A DNA stretch of 44,521 nucleotides. It comes from a virus. The DNA is taken from positions 1-44,521 of the IMG/VR virus record IMGVR_UViG_3300046660_000166. The stretch is one strand, 5' to 3'. The notes below the pieces were generated by a model. The model worked only from the letters and a program-made list of their open reading frames with translations, did not search any database and was not told the origin of the DNA. Shown here one piece after another: positions 1 through 7,793 of the stretch; the stretch's first letter is position 1, and every line of letters begins with the position of its first letter. A program made the translations under genes and the position numbers.

Positions 1-746
1 TGATCATTCCGCGCGTCAAGCTTCTGCAGGCCGTCTCGGAAGAAATCCAGACTTTCGATGGCCTCAAGGTCGGGCAGTTCTTTCACACGCTGATGGAAGA
101 ATCGATGGGCACCAGCCTGCGGTTCGCACCCATCAGCCTCAAGAAGGAGCTGGTACTCTGGGCACCGCGCGGCGACGACCGTGGCATTCTGGCCCGGTCC
201 AGCGACTGCGTGCGTTGGGATGCGGGGTTTGAAAACCTCGAATTCACCGTCAAGATCAAAGGTGCGGGCGACGTTACCTACAACACGCGGGGCAGCGTCA
301 AGGAATCTAAGCTCGCGGACTTTGGTTCCTCGGTCCCCGGCGACCCTAACAGCCGTCCTGCAGCCAGCCTCACCTACCGCATGATGTTCCTGTTCCTGGA
401 TTTCCTCGATTGGGGTCCGGCTATCGTAATCAACACGCGGTCGTCGATCCGCCCTGCCAAGGGCCTGATCAGCAAGGTCGAACTCCGCCCGCAGGAGCAT
501 TTCGATCAGGTCTTCACGATGGGGACCACCGACGAGAAGGGCGACGAGGGTCCGTACAAGGGCTATTCCTACACGGCAGCCGGATACACCACTGCCGAGG
601 AACATGAGCTGACCAAGGCGACCTACGAAAAGTACGGCTCGCTCGACTGGAAGGCCAACGACGAACTCGACGAGGCCAGCACCGAAAGTGGTGGTTCGAG
701 CCGCTCCAACGTCTCATCCGAAGACGTCAAGAACGCGAAATTCTGA
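1..746 (+). CDS. Conserved phage protein, 3' part of a gene split by the circular junction
   Basis: This is the downstream part of a gene that starts at ATG 44292. Because 44395-44521 equals 1-127, the frame runs through the junction without a stop and gives a protein of 282 residues. The body is a compact alpha/beta-looking domain. The C-terminal 30 residues are rich in Ser, Asp and Glu and end in Phe, which recalls the acidic tails of phage ssDNA-binding proteins. I cannot identify the family with certainty, so a role as ssDNA-binding or replication accessory protein is inference from that tail and from its place between the 43090 gene and the DNA polymerase. No function is claimed from homology. 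Confidence 0.85.
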   Translation, partial: IIPRVKLLQAVSEEIQTFDGLKVGQFFHTLMEESMGTSLRFAPISLKKELVLWAPRGDDRGILARSSDCVRWDAGFENLEFTVKIKGAGDVTYNTRGSVKESKLADFGSSVPGDPNSRPAASLTYRMMFLFLDFLDWGPAIVINTRSSIRPAKGLISKVELRPQEHFDQVFTMGTTDEKGDEGPYKGYSYTAAGYTTAEEHELTKATYEKYGSLDWKANDELDEASTESGGSSRSNVSSEDVKNAKF

Positions 747-812
747 CCGGCAGAGTCCGGGTCATAAAGCCTACCGGTCCCGAAAGGTCGATATTCCGGG
801 GGTGGCAAGGAC

Positions 813-880
813 GCTACATTTGGTAGCATAGGTCAGACGGGGTTGGGTATTGGCGCTGGTCGCATCTCTTGCTCAACCCC
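813..880 (+). promoter_or_regulatory. Structured leader upstream of the DNA polymerase gene
   Basis: Two inverted repeats lie in the 153-base gap before the polymerase. GCTAC/GTAGC (813-817 and 823-827) has a 5-base loop. GGGGTTG/CAACCCC (839-845 and 874-880) has a 28-base loop and ends 19 bases before the ATG. A regulatory role is inferred. No convincing promoter is visible in this gap. Confidence 0.3.
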
Positions 881-899
881 ACAACTTTTCGGAGCAGAA

Positions 900-2735
900 A
901 TGACAATTGAAACTAGCTTGATCGACCCGGAACTGGCGCTGCAGATCGTTGCCGAGGATAGCAACACCATTGCGTACGACACGGAAACCAACGGCCTCTT
1001 GGTGACGAGCATCATCGTCGGGTATGTGGTCACCAACAACGAATTTTCAATCTATGTGCCGGTTCGGCACGAGGGCGGAGGCAACATTCCGAATGTCGAA
1101 GAATTCGAAGTGGAAATGGCTAAAGCGTTTAAGCAACGATCCCGGCTTGGATTTCGAACGGTCGGCCATAATCTGGGGTTCGATCTGCGCGCTAGCCTTC
1201 GTCATGGCGTGGTGCTCGGATCACCTCTAGAAGACACGATGATCAACGAAGCGCTGATCGACGACACGACGCTCGGCTACGGGCTTGACGACTGCTCCGA
1301 AAGGCGGGGGGTGACCGCCAAGAAGGGCGACGAGCTGTATCGGGCTATCGCGGACCGTTTCGGTGGGCTTGCCGACCGCAAGTCGATGCAGCATTTCTAC
1401 AAGATGCCGGGTGACCACCCGCTTGTTCTCGACTACGCGACGGGCGACGGCGTGTCCACGCTCGAATTGTGGGAAAAGCAGCAGTCGCTGCTCGACCGTC
1501 TCGAAGTGCGGAAGCCATGGAAGCTTGAGTGCGACCTGCTGCCCTACGTCGCGCGGATGCACGCACGCGGTCTGAAGATCGACGCTGGTTACGCCACCAA
1601 AGTGGCTGAAAACATCAAGATCGGCATCGAGGCAGCCAAGCAGAAATTCCCACCGGGCTTCAACTCGATGGCACCCACCCAAGTAGAGGCGCTATACCGA
1701 AAGGCTGGTTACGGTGACAATGATTTCAAGTATACCGACCCGACTGCTAAGAAGCCGAACGGCCAAGTCAGCTTCACAGCCAAGTGGCTGGACGGAAACG
1801 CTATCGGTAAGGATATCATTGCGGTCCGACAACTTGAAAAGGCCCGTGACTCTTTTATTGCCCCTCTCGTTGAAACCCACAACATCGGAGGCCGAGTTTA
1901 CCCAATCCTCAATCAGTCTAAGGGCGACGAGTACGGCGTTGCGGGCGCTCGCTTCTCTTGTTCGCTACCCAATCTTCAGGCGTTCCCCAAGCGGGATCAG
2001 GTGATCGGCGGCATCGTACGCCCGCTTGTCATCCCCGACGACGGGATGCTGATCGAAGAAGCCGACGCTATGCAGCAAGAGCCGCGCTTCTTCACCCATT
2101 TTTCGGAGGATGCTGCTCTTGTGGAGGGGTATACCAATGGGACGCTCGACATCCATCAGCGAGCTTCTGACGTGTTGCATCTTGATCGCGAATACGCTAA
2201 GCGGCTTGGTCTTGGTATGCTTACTATGATGTCGCCAAAGACGCTGGCGATGCACATGGGCTACTCTATCGAACAGGCTAGGACCGATCATTCGTCGTTC
2301 CTCAACGATGCTTTTCCGGCGATCCGCGACTTTCAGCAACTGGCCGTGCGGGTCTACAAGGACCGGGGCTACGTCAAGTCGATCCTTGGGCGTCGCGCAT
2401 GGTGCCGAGACCGCCGCTTTGCCTATCAGGCCGTCTCCCGCATCATCCAAAACTGCGGCGGCGACCACATGAAGACAGTGCTGCTGCGGGCCAACCAGTA
2501 CGAGGACGTGTTCCCCGACGCGCTGCAGAACCTGCTGACTATCCACGACTCCGCCATCTGGCAGCGAGACCCCGGCCACGATCCGCACGAGCTTATTCGG
2601 ATCATGGAAAACGTGCCACATGAGCCGGACTTTTCGTTGATTGTGCCCATTCCCTTCGAGTTGGGGTCGGGCCACCACTGGTCGGAGGCATCCTACGGCC
2701 CTAAGCTGAAGGGCAAGAAGGGCTGGAACATATAA
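900..2735 (+). CDS. dpoZ: Family A DNA polymerase with 3'-5' exonuclease (DpoZ-type)
   Basis: The gene encodes a replicative DNA polymerase of 611 residues. The N-terminal DnaQ-like proofreading domain shows D27-T-E29, N91-LGF-D95 and Y179-x3-D183. The polymerase domain shows motif A as D389-xx-Q-x-E-x-R396, motif B beginning R430-xxx-K434, and motif C as H549-D550-S551. ATG 900 is chosen over the in-frame TTG 843 because a GGAG lies just upstream and the TTG would sit in a stem-loop. The motif B aromatic residue is replaced by Leu438, and the usual HDE of motif C is HDS. Grouping with PurZ, a MazG-like protein and a DatZ-like hydrolase identifies it by context as DpoZ, whose exonuclease is reported to remove A opposite T in favour of 2-aminoadenine. 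That specificity is not proven by the sequence. Confidence 0.92.
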   Translation: MTIETSLIDPELALQIVAEDSNTIAYDTETNGLLVTSIIVGYVVTNNEFSIYVPVRHEGGGNIPNVEEFEVEMAKAFKQRSRLGFRTVGHNLGFDLRASLRHGVVLGSPLEDTMINEALIDDTTLGYGLDDCSERRGVTAKKGDELYRAIADRFGGLADRKSMQHFYKMPGDHPLVLDYATGDGVSTLELWEKQQSLLDRLEVRKPWKLECDLLPYVARMHARGLKIDAGYATKVAENIKIGIEAAKQKFPPGFNSMAPTQVEALYRKAGYGDNDFKYTDPTAKKPNGQVSFTAKWLDGNAIGKDIIAVRQLEKARDSFIAPLVETHNIGGRVYPILNQSKGDEYGVAGARFSCSLPNLQAFPKRDQVIGGIVRPLVIPDDGMLIEEADAMQQEPRFFTHFSEDAALVEGYTNGTLDIHQRASDVLHLDREYAKRLGLGMLTMMSPKTLAMHMGYSIEQARTDHSSFLNDAFPAIRDFQQLAVRVYKDRGYVKSILGRRAWCRDRRFAYQAVSRIIQNCGGDHMKTVLLRANQYEDVFPDALQNLLTIHDSAIWQRDPGHDPHELIRIMENVPHEPDFSLIVPIPFELGSGHHWSEASYGPKLKGKKGWNI

Positions 2736-2748
2736 ACCCGGCGGGTTT
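2734..2748 (+). terminator. Short inverted repeat after the polymerase gene
   Basis: AAACCC-GGC-GGGTTT overlaps the stop codon region of the polymerase gene and is followed by GG instead of a long T run. It could be a weak terminator before the promoter at 2758. Confidence 0.3.
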
Positions 2749-2757
2749 GGACTATGC

Positions 2758-2786
2758 TTGACGCCTGCGCCGAGGCGTGATATAAT
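2758..2786 (+). promoter_or_regulatory. Sigma-70 promoter for the purZ-datZ operon
   Basis: TTGACG at 2758-2763, a 17-base spacer ending TGA (extended -10 TGn), and a perfect TATAAT at 2781-2786. It lies 24 bases upstream of the TTG start at 2810 and could drive the cluster through to the helicase gene. Confidence 0.85.
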
Positions 2787-2809
2787 CGGGATACTAAGGA
2801 GAGCAGAGC

Positions 2810-3022
2810 TTGGGGTACAAACGCAACGAAGACGAGTTCACCTTCGAAGGGTTGATCGAGCACAAGACGCCGAAAGCCTACCTAGTAGAAATGACGCTCG
2901 GCGGGAAATACTGGCTGCCGATATCCCAAGTTCTCCACATCGGGGAGCCAGATATCGACGGGCGGCGCGAGTTCATCGTGTCCGAGTGGTGGTGGGGCGT
3001 CAAGACCCCGGTGGAGGACTAA
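2810..3022 (+). CDS. Small unknown protein, 70 residues
   Basis: First gene of the Z-nucleotide operon. It begins with a TTG codon preceded by AAGGAG about 13 bases upstream, directly after the promoter at 2758-2786. The sequence has alternating charged and aromatic residues, with a W-W-W-G run near the C-terminus, and looks like a small soluble beta-rich domain. It ends immediately before the ATG of the nuclease gene (3023), so translation is probably coupled. I do not recognise the family. Its position suggests a link to replication or nucleotide metabolism, but this is only inferred. Confidence 0.8.
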   Translation: MGYKRNEDEFTFEGLIEHKTPKAYLVEMTLGGKYWLPISQVLHIGEPDIDGRREFIVSEWWWGVKTPVED

Positions 3023-3424
3023 ATGAAGACCAAAATGGCGTTGGAGTCTTGGTTCAAGGGCAACATCGTAATTGATGTCCGAGCCGCTGGCGGCTATGCG
3101 CGTCGCGTCGAAGACCAGTACGGCGTCGGCATCCTCGACCTTATCCTTTCGCTGCCTGAAACGGGGCTGATCCTCGCCGAGGCTAAACGGTTTACGGGGC
3201 GGTTCTTCGAACCATCGCCTCGTCAATACATCGAAATGCTGGATGTAGATGCTGGTGGCGGCAAAGCGCTGCTGATCGGCGTCAAAGACGACGTGTTTTA
3301 CCTAAGTGGAACGGTCCGTGACGACGGCGTTCGGGGCAGGGCGTTCATTGAACGGTGTGCCGTGCAGCAAGAGGGGGAGACGTTCCCCCAACTCCTTCAA
3401 CGATGGTACAAAGGGAAATATTGA
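3023..3424 (+). CDS. VRR-NUC-like PD-(D/E)XK nuclease
   Basis: The 133-residue protein matches the small phage VRR-NUC or Holliday-junction-resolvase-like nucleases. The signature is GVGILD39, then a hydrophobic strand, then E53-A-K55 and Q68 in a helix (PRQYIEML). Asp39, Glu53 and Lys55 are the expected metal-binding and catalytic residues of the PD-(D/E)XK fold. Such proteins usually resolve branched DNA during replication or recombination. It starts on the base after the stop of the previous gene, and its TGA overlaps the next ATG by one base, so it is part of a tightly coupled operon. The exact substrate is unknown. Confidence 0.8.
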   Translation: MKTKMALESWFKGNIVIDVRAAGGYARRVEDQYGVGILDLILSLPETGLILAEAKRFTGRFFEPSPRQYIEMLDVDAGGGKALLIGVKDDVFYLSGTVRDDGVRGRAFIERCAVQQEGETFPQLLQRWYKGKY

Positions 3425-3936
3425 TGTCGAAAGATCAAGACCACCGAAAGGTCGCCACTTACATCCTTGGAACCGCCAACAAGGTTGTCACTACCGAGCG
3501 CGGCGGGCAACACGGCGGCGCAGAAGACAGCTTCCAGATGATCGGCCACTTCTGGTCGGTGTATCTCACCAACACTAACAGCCAGCGAGGTGTTCCGGGG
3601 ATCAACATTACACCGAAGGACGTGGCCCAGATGATGGTGCTGCTCAAGATCGCACGAAATGTCCACGGCGCGCTCAAGGACGACGATTTCGTCGATCAGG
3701 CCGGGTACACGGCTTTGGCCGCCGCGTTGAACGGCATTGAAGTGCCGACGCCGGTTGCACCAATCACTCCGCCCGGTCCCATCGCCTCCCACATCCCTGA
3801 CGCGTCGACGGTATCGCTCGCCAAGAAGTTCGCCCCTCGTCCGGACCCCATTCCGGAGACGAAGTCGGTGGTTGTTCCACCGAACGCTGACATGTCCAAG
3901 GTTCTGGATCAGCTGTCCAAGGAGATCGTCGAGTGA
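3424..3936 (+). CDS. DUF6378-like phage protein
   Basis: The 170-residue protein has an N-terminal helical domain (about residues 30-105) with EDSFQMIGHFWSVYL and DVAQMMVLLKIAR. This pattern matches the DUF6378 phage family, whose function is not established. Residues 110-150 form a Pro-rich linker before a short C-terminal helix. The gene overlaps the nuclease stop by one base and the purZ start by four (GTGA), so it is probably co-translated with purZ. The helical EDxF...DV pattern loosely recalls MazG-like nucleotide hydrolases. A role in nucleotide metabolism is plausible but is my inference. Confidence 0.75.
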   Translation: MSKDQDHRKVATYILGTANKVVTTERGGQHGGAEDSFQMIGHFWSVYLTNTNSQRGVPGINITPKDVAQMMVLLKIARNVHGALKDDDFVDQAGYTALAAALNGIEVPTPVAPITPPGPIASHIPDASTVSLAKKFAPRPDPIPETKSVVVPPNADMSKVLDQLSKEIVE

Positions 3937-4979
3937 AGACGCTTTTCTCAGATTTTGGCGTCCACGCGGTTGTGGACGGTCAGTTCGGCTCCACCGGCAA
4001 GGGCGTCCTTGCCGCGTGGTTGGCGCAGCAAGCCTTCCAGCAGGGCGTATCGTTCGGGGCGGTCGTATCGAACGCCGGTCCGAATAGCGGGCACACGTTC
4101 TACAGCGACAGCGGCGAAAAGCACGTGCTCAAGCAACTCCCCACTTTCGCTGTGGCGTCGGTCGTCAATGGATATGGCAACCCGGTGGTTTACCTGTCGG
4201 CGGGGGCGATCATCGACATGGACATCCTGTTCGCGGAGGCACGACGCTACCCGCAGCTGGAAATCTTCGTTGACCCGCTCGCCGCCGTCATCACCCCGGA
4301 GGACAAGGCGGCGGAGCATTCCGGCACCGTCGCCGCCGTGGCTGGTACACGGTCCGGCACTGGCGCTGCCCTAGCCCGGAAGGTACTGCGGGACCCCAAG
4401 GCAGTAATACAGAACTGGTCGATGGTGGGTGCCCCCTCCAACATCTTCTACGGCGGCGTGCCGCTGTCGTACATCTCCGGGGTCCGGACTTTCTTGGAAG
4501 TCAGTCAGGGCTTTTCGCTGGGCCTCAACTCGGAGTTCTACCCGAAAGTGACGAGCCGAGAATGCACCGTTATGCAAGGCATCAGCGACGCTCGCATCCC
4601 ACCTTGGATGGTTGAGCGCGTCTACGCTTCGATGCGGACCTACCCGATCCGGGTGGGCAACGTCGACGGGTTCGACAGCGGGGGTTGCTATCCCGACCAA
4701 TGGGAGACCACATGGGAGGCCCTCAAGCAAGTGCCGGAACTGACGACGGTGACGCAACGCGTGCGGCGCGTCTTCACGTTCAGCGAAATGCAGGCGCGGC
4801 AGGCCATCGACGCCAACGGGGCGGACTTCGTGTTCATGAACTTCATGAACTACCTCGACACGGTGGGGCAGATGGGCATCATCGAGAAAGTGCGCCGTAT
4901 TAACAGTTCGTCGCTAAAGCCGTTCGGGCTGATCCTCGGCCACGGCGCAGCATCGGAGGATGTAAAACAATGGTTATAG
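3933..4979 (+). CDS. purZ: PurZ, N6-succino-2-amino-2'-deoxyadenylate synthase
   Basis: The protein is an adenylosuccinate synthetase homologue of 348 residues, shorter than the bacterial PurA of about 430. PurZ joins dGMP and aspartate, the first step towards 2-aminoadenine nucleotides (dZTP). The PurA P-loop motif GDEGKG appears as G19-S20-T21-G22-K23-G24, so the catalytic Asp of PurA is replaced by Ser, a known feature of phage PurZ. The NxGHT motif is kept (N51-S-G-H54-T). The GTG start at 3933 overlaps the previous stop by four bases. The next gene starts inside the 3' end of purZ after a strong GGAGG. Host enzymes normally finish the pathway. The family call is strong; the reaction is known from homologues. 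Confidence 0.93.
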   Translation: MKTLFSDFGVHAVVDGQFGSTGKGVLAAWLAQQAFQQGVSFGAVVSNAGPNSGHTFYSDSGEKHVLKQLPTFAVASVVNGYGNPVVYLSAGAIIDMDILFAEARRYPQLEIFVDPLAAVITPEDKAAEHSGTVAAVAGTRSGTGAALARKVLRDPKAVIQNWSMVGAPSNIFYGGVPLSYISGVRTFLEVSQGFSLGLNSEFYPKVTSRECTVMQGISDARIPPWMVERVYASMRTYPIRVGNVDGFDSGGCYPDQWETTWEALKQVPELTTVTQRVRRVFTFSEMQARQAIDANGADFVFMNFMNYLDTVGQMGIIEKVRRINSSSLKPFGLILGHGAASEDVKQWL

Positions 4980-5425
4980 ACAACGGCGACATGGGCTACC
5001 CGACGGCGGAAGATCGGGAGCGGTCTTACAGAAATCATCCGTATTTCAAGGGTGAGGAGGCCCGCGACCCCTCCAATACCTACGAGCGGAAGCCGTGGGT
5101 TATCGGGATGGATTTGGCCTCGCCGGGCGGCGATCACACCGCCTTCTCGTTCGTGGTCCGTCTCGAAGGCAACATGGCTCAATACGGAGCGGATATCCGC
5201 CGCTTCGTCGACGCGATGGTGTTCAAGCTCGAAAAGAACGTCAAGAAGGGGAAGTGGGAAGACCTCCCCATCGAACAGGCGTTCGACCTACTTAAGGCCG
5301 AGGTGGCCGAGCTACAGGCCGAGGTCCACGGCGACCGGAACATGGTGCGGACGATGCTTGAAGCAGCGGATGTCGCCAATTTCGCTCTGATCGTGGCGTC
5401 GATTGTAATGGAGCGGGGGCGATGA
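4970..5425 (+). CDS. mazZ: MazZ-like (MazG fold) nucleotide pyrophosphohydrolase with N-terminal extension
   Basis: The C-terminal part (about residues 80-151) is an all-alpha MazG-like domain. It shows KLEKNVKKGKWE, then E111-xx-E114-xxx-E118 and E131-xx-D134, the expected Mg-binding pattern. In Z-phages the MazZ protein converts dGTP to dGMP, which is the PurZ substrate, so the position directly after purZ supports this role. The 75-residue N-terminus is unusual and contains WVIGMDLASPGG (43-54), a beta-strand and turn not part of the MazG domain. The start at 4970 has GGAGG ten bases upstream. The end overlaps the next gene by four bases. A general dNTP pyrophosphatase remains possible. 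Confidence 0.85.
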   Translation: MVIDNGDMGYPTAEDRERSYRNHPYFKGEEARDPSNTYERKPWVIGMDLASPGGDHTAFSFVVRLEGNMAQYGADIRRFVDAMVFKLEKNVKKGKWEDLPIEQAFDLLKAEVAELQAEVHGDRNMVRTMLEAADVANFALIVASIVMERGR

Positions 5426-5604
5426 TCCAACCCAACCTCAGGGACGAGGCGGATTACTGGAACAACGCCTACAAAGAGTGCTACGGCGCTTACCCCGACC
5501 CTTTGATCGGGGCGGGGGTGGCGATGGCACATGTTGCGGCGGTTCAGTCCGCCGTGATGCGGTATTGGACGCACAAGGCCAAGGAGGCCGCTACCCGTGA
5601 ATAA
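5422..5604 (+). CDS. Small unknown protein between mazZ and datZ, 60 residues
   Basis: The gene starts with ATGA overlap on mazZ and ends eight bases inside the datZ start, so it is embedded in the Z-nucleotide operon. The protein is helical. Its first half is rich in Tyr, Trp and Asn, and the second half ([20 protein letters not shown]) is an amphipathic Ala-rich helix, possibly surface-active or an oligomerisation helix. It is too weakly hydrophobic for a clear membrane segment. I do not recognise it. Its conserved tight spacing suggests that it works with the flanking enzymes, but nothing in the sequence shows how. Confidence 0.75.
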   Translation: MIQPNLRDEADYWNNAYKECYGAYPDPLIGAGVAMAHVAAVQSAVMRYWTHKAKEAATRE

Positions 5605-6148
5605 AATTTTCAATGAGCTGGACCATCGCCTTTCGGTGGTGAAGAGATGGGGCATCCTCCACACTATCCAGACGCAGTCGGTGGCGGAACACTGCTTCAA
5701 CGTCGAAAGGATGGCGGTGCGGATCGCCAAGGAGTGGTTCGGGTATCAGGCGATGCAGCTCTGGCCGGTCATCAAGTGGGCGCACCATCACGACGATCTT
5801 GAGTCCCTGATCGGGGACCCACCAACCATGGTCAAGCCGTACGTCGATGAAGAGGCGATGGCGGAGGACCACAGGGACCTAGTTCCGTTGCGTTCGCCCA
5901 TCAACAACGAGGTGAAAGGTATCGTCAAGCTGGCCGACCAGTTGGAGGCGTTCCACTTCATCTGCATGGAACTGAAGTTGGGCAATCAGTTCGTTCGTAA
6001 CCACTACGACAATTATTACTCCGAGATACACGCCACGTGTCTCTTGTTCTGGCCTAGTCGCACCGACCTATTCAACAGTGAGGTGAGGCCGGTCATGCAC
6101 GACATGGAGACATATGCCTCCACGCGCCATTCACGGAGGGGTCGCTAA
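5597..6148 (+). CDS. datZ: DatZ-like HD-domain dATP triphosphohydrolase
   Basis: The 183-residue HD-domain protein is about the length of DatZ from cyanophage S-2L. Metal ligands can be placed at H32 (SVAEHCFN), H65-D66 in WAHHHDDLE, and D114 (KLADQLEAF). W18-G-I20 near the N-terminus corresponds by position to residues reported to contact adenine and exclude 2-aminoadenine in S-2L DatZ. DatZ removes dATP so that the polymerase uses dZTP. The GTG start at 5597 has a strong AAGGAGG ten bases upstream. Its stop overlaps the helicase ATG by one base. The alternative is a YfbR-like 5'-nucleotidase. The purZ-mazZ context favours DatZ. Confidence 0.88.
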   Translation: MNKIFNELDHRLSVVKRWGILHTIQTQSVAEHCFNVERMAVRIAKEWFGYQAMQLWPVIKWAHHHDDLESLIGDPPTMVKPYVDEEAMAEDHRDLVPLRSPINNEVKGIVKLADQLEAFHFICMELKLGNQFVRNHYDNYYSEIHATCLLFWPSRTDLFNSEVRPVMHDMETYASTRHSRRGR

Positions 6149-7539
6149 TGTGGGAACCGAAAGGAGCGCAGGTAGAGGCGCTGAAACGAAGCCGCGGTAA
6201 ACGCGGCTTCGGCTATTTTATGGAGCAGGGCCTCGGCAAAACGTCGACGTCATATGGGGATTTTCTGGATCATGCGCTGGATTTCGACCTTACGAGGATG
6301 GTTACGATTGCGCCCAACAGCTTCAAGGGTGGATGGGCCGAAGAAGTCGACAAGTTCGGGTTTCCTATCACTCCTATCGTCTATGAGTCCGGTAACGTGG
6401 ATCATTACCGCAGCCTTTTTCGTCGCGGTTTCCAGACTCGTCCGAACCTCATTGTCAACTACGAGGCCATCCGGCATCAGTCTGCTCGCGACGTTATTCG
6501 CGACTTTCTTGGTGATCGGCGTGGTTATCTTGTTGCTGACGAATCCATTAAGCTCAAGGACTTTTCGTCGGATCAAACAAAGGCTGCGCTGGAAATAGCC
6601 CAGGACTTCGAGTTCACCCGCATCCTTTCGGGGAAGCCGATCAGCCAAGGGCCGCACGACCTGTGGGCGCAGATGCGTTTCATCAAGCAGCTTGAGGGGT
6701 TCCGATACCACCCGTTCAAAAACGCGTTCTGCAAGATGGGCGGGTTCAAGATGAAGCAGGTGATGGGGGCGCAGAACGAAGACATACTGGCCGAGCGTAT
6801 TGACCCGCATGTATTCCGCGCCACTAAGGTGGAGTGGACCGACCTACCACCAAAGCTACCCACCACCCGTGAATACACCCTGACGCCCGACATGAAACGT
6901 ATGTACAAGTCGATGGAGGATGACTTCGTATTGTGGCTCAGCGAAAATGAGCACGTCAGCGTCGACATTGCGATAACCAAGTACATCAAGTTGGCTCAGA
7001 TACAGGCCGGGTTTATCATCGACGACGACGGCAACACCCGGCTGCTGGTCGAGCCGAAGAACAACCCGCGCCTCAATGCACTTGAGGAATATGTGGACGG
7101 GGTCGTCGGCAAAACGATCGTCGTGTACAACCACAAGGTGGTTCGCCCGATGCTCTACGAGCGGTTTGCCAAGCTGAACCCGGTACACATCAGCGGCGGG
7201 ATGACCCCGGAGGAAATATCGGCCAACAAGCGCCGCTTCAACGAGGACCCGACCTGCCGCGTTATATTCATCACCAAGGCGGCAAAGTACGGCCACACGC
7301 TTATCGGCGGTCCAGAGCCGGAGAACCACTGCTCGGACATGGTGTTCTACGAGAACACGTATTCGCTGGACGACCGCAGCCAGCTTGAAGATCGCAATCA
7401 CCGATATGGTCAGATCGGCGAGACTAATTGGTATTGCGATATTGTCGGGACACAGCTGGACCGGAATGCTACGCGCGCGTTGCAACGAAAAGAGTCAGTG
7501 TTCCAAGCGGTATTCCAGCACATCGGCAAACGGAATTGA
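6148..7539 (+). CDS. SNF2/DEAD-like superfamily 2 helicase
   Basis: The 463-residue protein has a Walker A variant M25-EQGLGKT, a DEAD-like box V129-A-D131-E-S, and the two-domain layout of phage SNF2-like helicases. The motif VI region near the C-terminus reads QLEDRNHRYGQ, typical of SNF2 proteins. These phage enzymes are thought to remodel or unwind DNA during replication, recombination or transcription. The gene overlaps datZ by one base and is last in the operon. Its stop codon lies inside the -35 of the next promoter (7536-7564). The exact function is not predictable from sequence. Confidence 0.9.
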   Translation: MWEPKGAQVEALKRSRGKRGFGYFMEQGLGKTSTSYGDFLDHALDFDLTRMVTIAPNSFKGGWAEEVDKFGFPITPIVYESGNVDHYRSLFRRGFQTRPNLIVNYEAIRHQSARDVIRDFLGDRRGYLVADESIKLKDFSSDQTKAALEIAQDFEFTRILSGKPISQGPHDLWAQMRFIKQLEGFRYHPFKNAFCKMGGFKMKQVMGAQNEDILAERIDPHVFRATKVEWTDLPPKLPTTREYTLTPDMKRMYKSMEDDFVLWLSENEHVSVDIAITKYIKLAQIQAGFIIDDDGNTRLLVEPKNNPRLNALEEYVDGVVGKTIVVYNHKVVRPMLYERFAKLNPVHISGGMTPEEISANKRRFNEDPTCRVIFITKAAKYGHTLIGGPEPENHCSDMVFYENTYSLDDRSQLEDRNHRYGQIGETNWYCDIVGTQLDRNATRALQRKESVFQAVFQHIGKRN

Positions 7540-7564
7540 CACCGGGCCGGGGGCGTGGTATGAT
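7536..7564 (+). promoter_or_regulatory. Sigma-70 promoter with extended -10
   Basis: TTGACA at 7536-7541 overlaps the helicase stop codon. A 17-base spacer ends TGG and is followed by TATGAT at 7559-7564. It serves the single small gene at 7596. Confidence 0.85.
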
Positions 7565-7595
7565 ACGTACACGAACCCGGCAAGGAGCCGATGCA

Positions 7596-7793
7596 ATGTT
7601 ACTGGATTACATTTACGGGCTGTCATTCGCCGTTGTAGGGTATCTAATACTCAGGGTCGCGTTGTGCGTGTTTATCCACCTAGCGATTTGGACGCCCCGG
7701 CTATTTTGGGCGTCGTTCTGCCAGATGCGCGACGATTTCCGCGTTTGGAAGGCCGACTTCAAACGCCGCTTCAATTCCCACTATTACCGGTAG
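7596..7793 (+). CDS. Small membrane protein, 65 residues
   Basis: The start at 7596 is chosen because AAGGAG lies nine bases upstream and the gene directly follows its own promoter. A longer in-frame reading from 7428 would begin inside the helicase gene and upstream of the promoter. Residues 3-35 are strongly hydrophobic (YIYGLSFAVVGYLILRVALC and onward), giving one or two membrane segments. The C-terminal 25 residues are basic and aromatic and probably cytoplasmic. The last 23 bases overlap the convergent ejection-protein gene tail to tail. Function is unknown; a dedicated promoter for so small a membrane protein suggests host takeover or exclusion. Confidence 0.75.
   Translation: MLLDYIYGLSFAVVGYLILRVALCVFIHLAIWTPRLFWASFCQMRDDFRVWKADFKRRFNSHYYR

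Noticed and set aside
843-899. Upstream TTG start for the DNA polymerase
   Set aside because: It would place the start inside a stem-loop, and ATG 900 has its own RBS.
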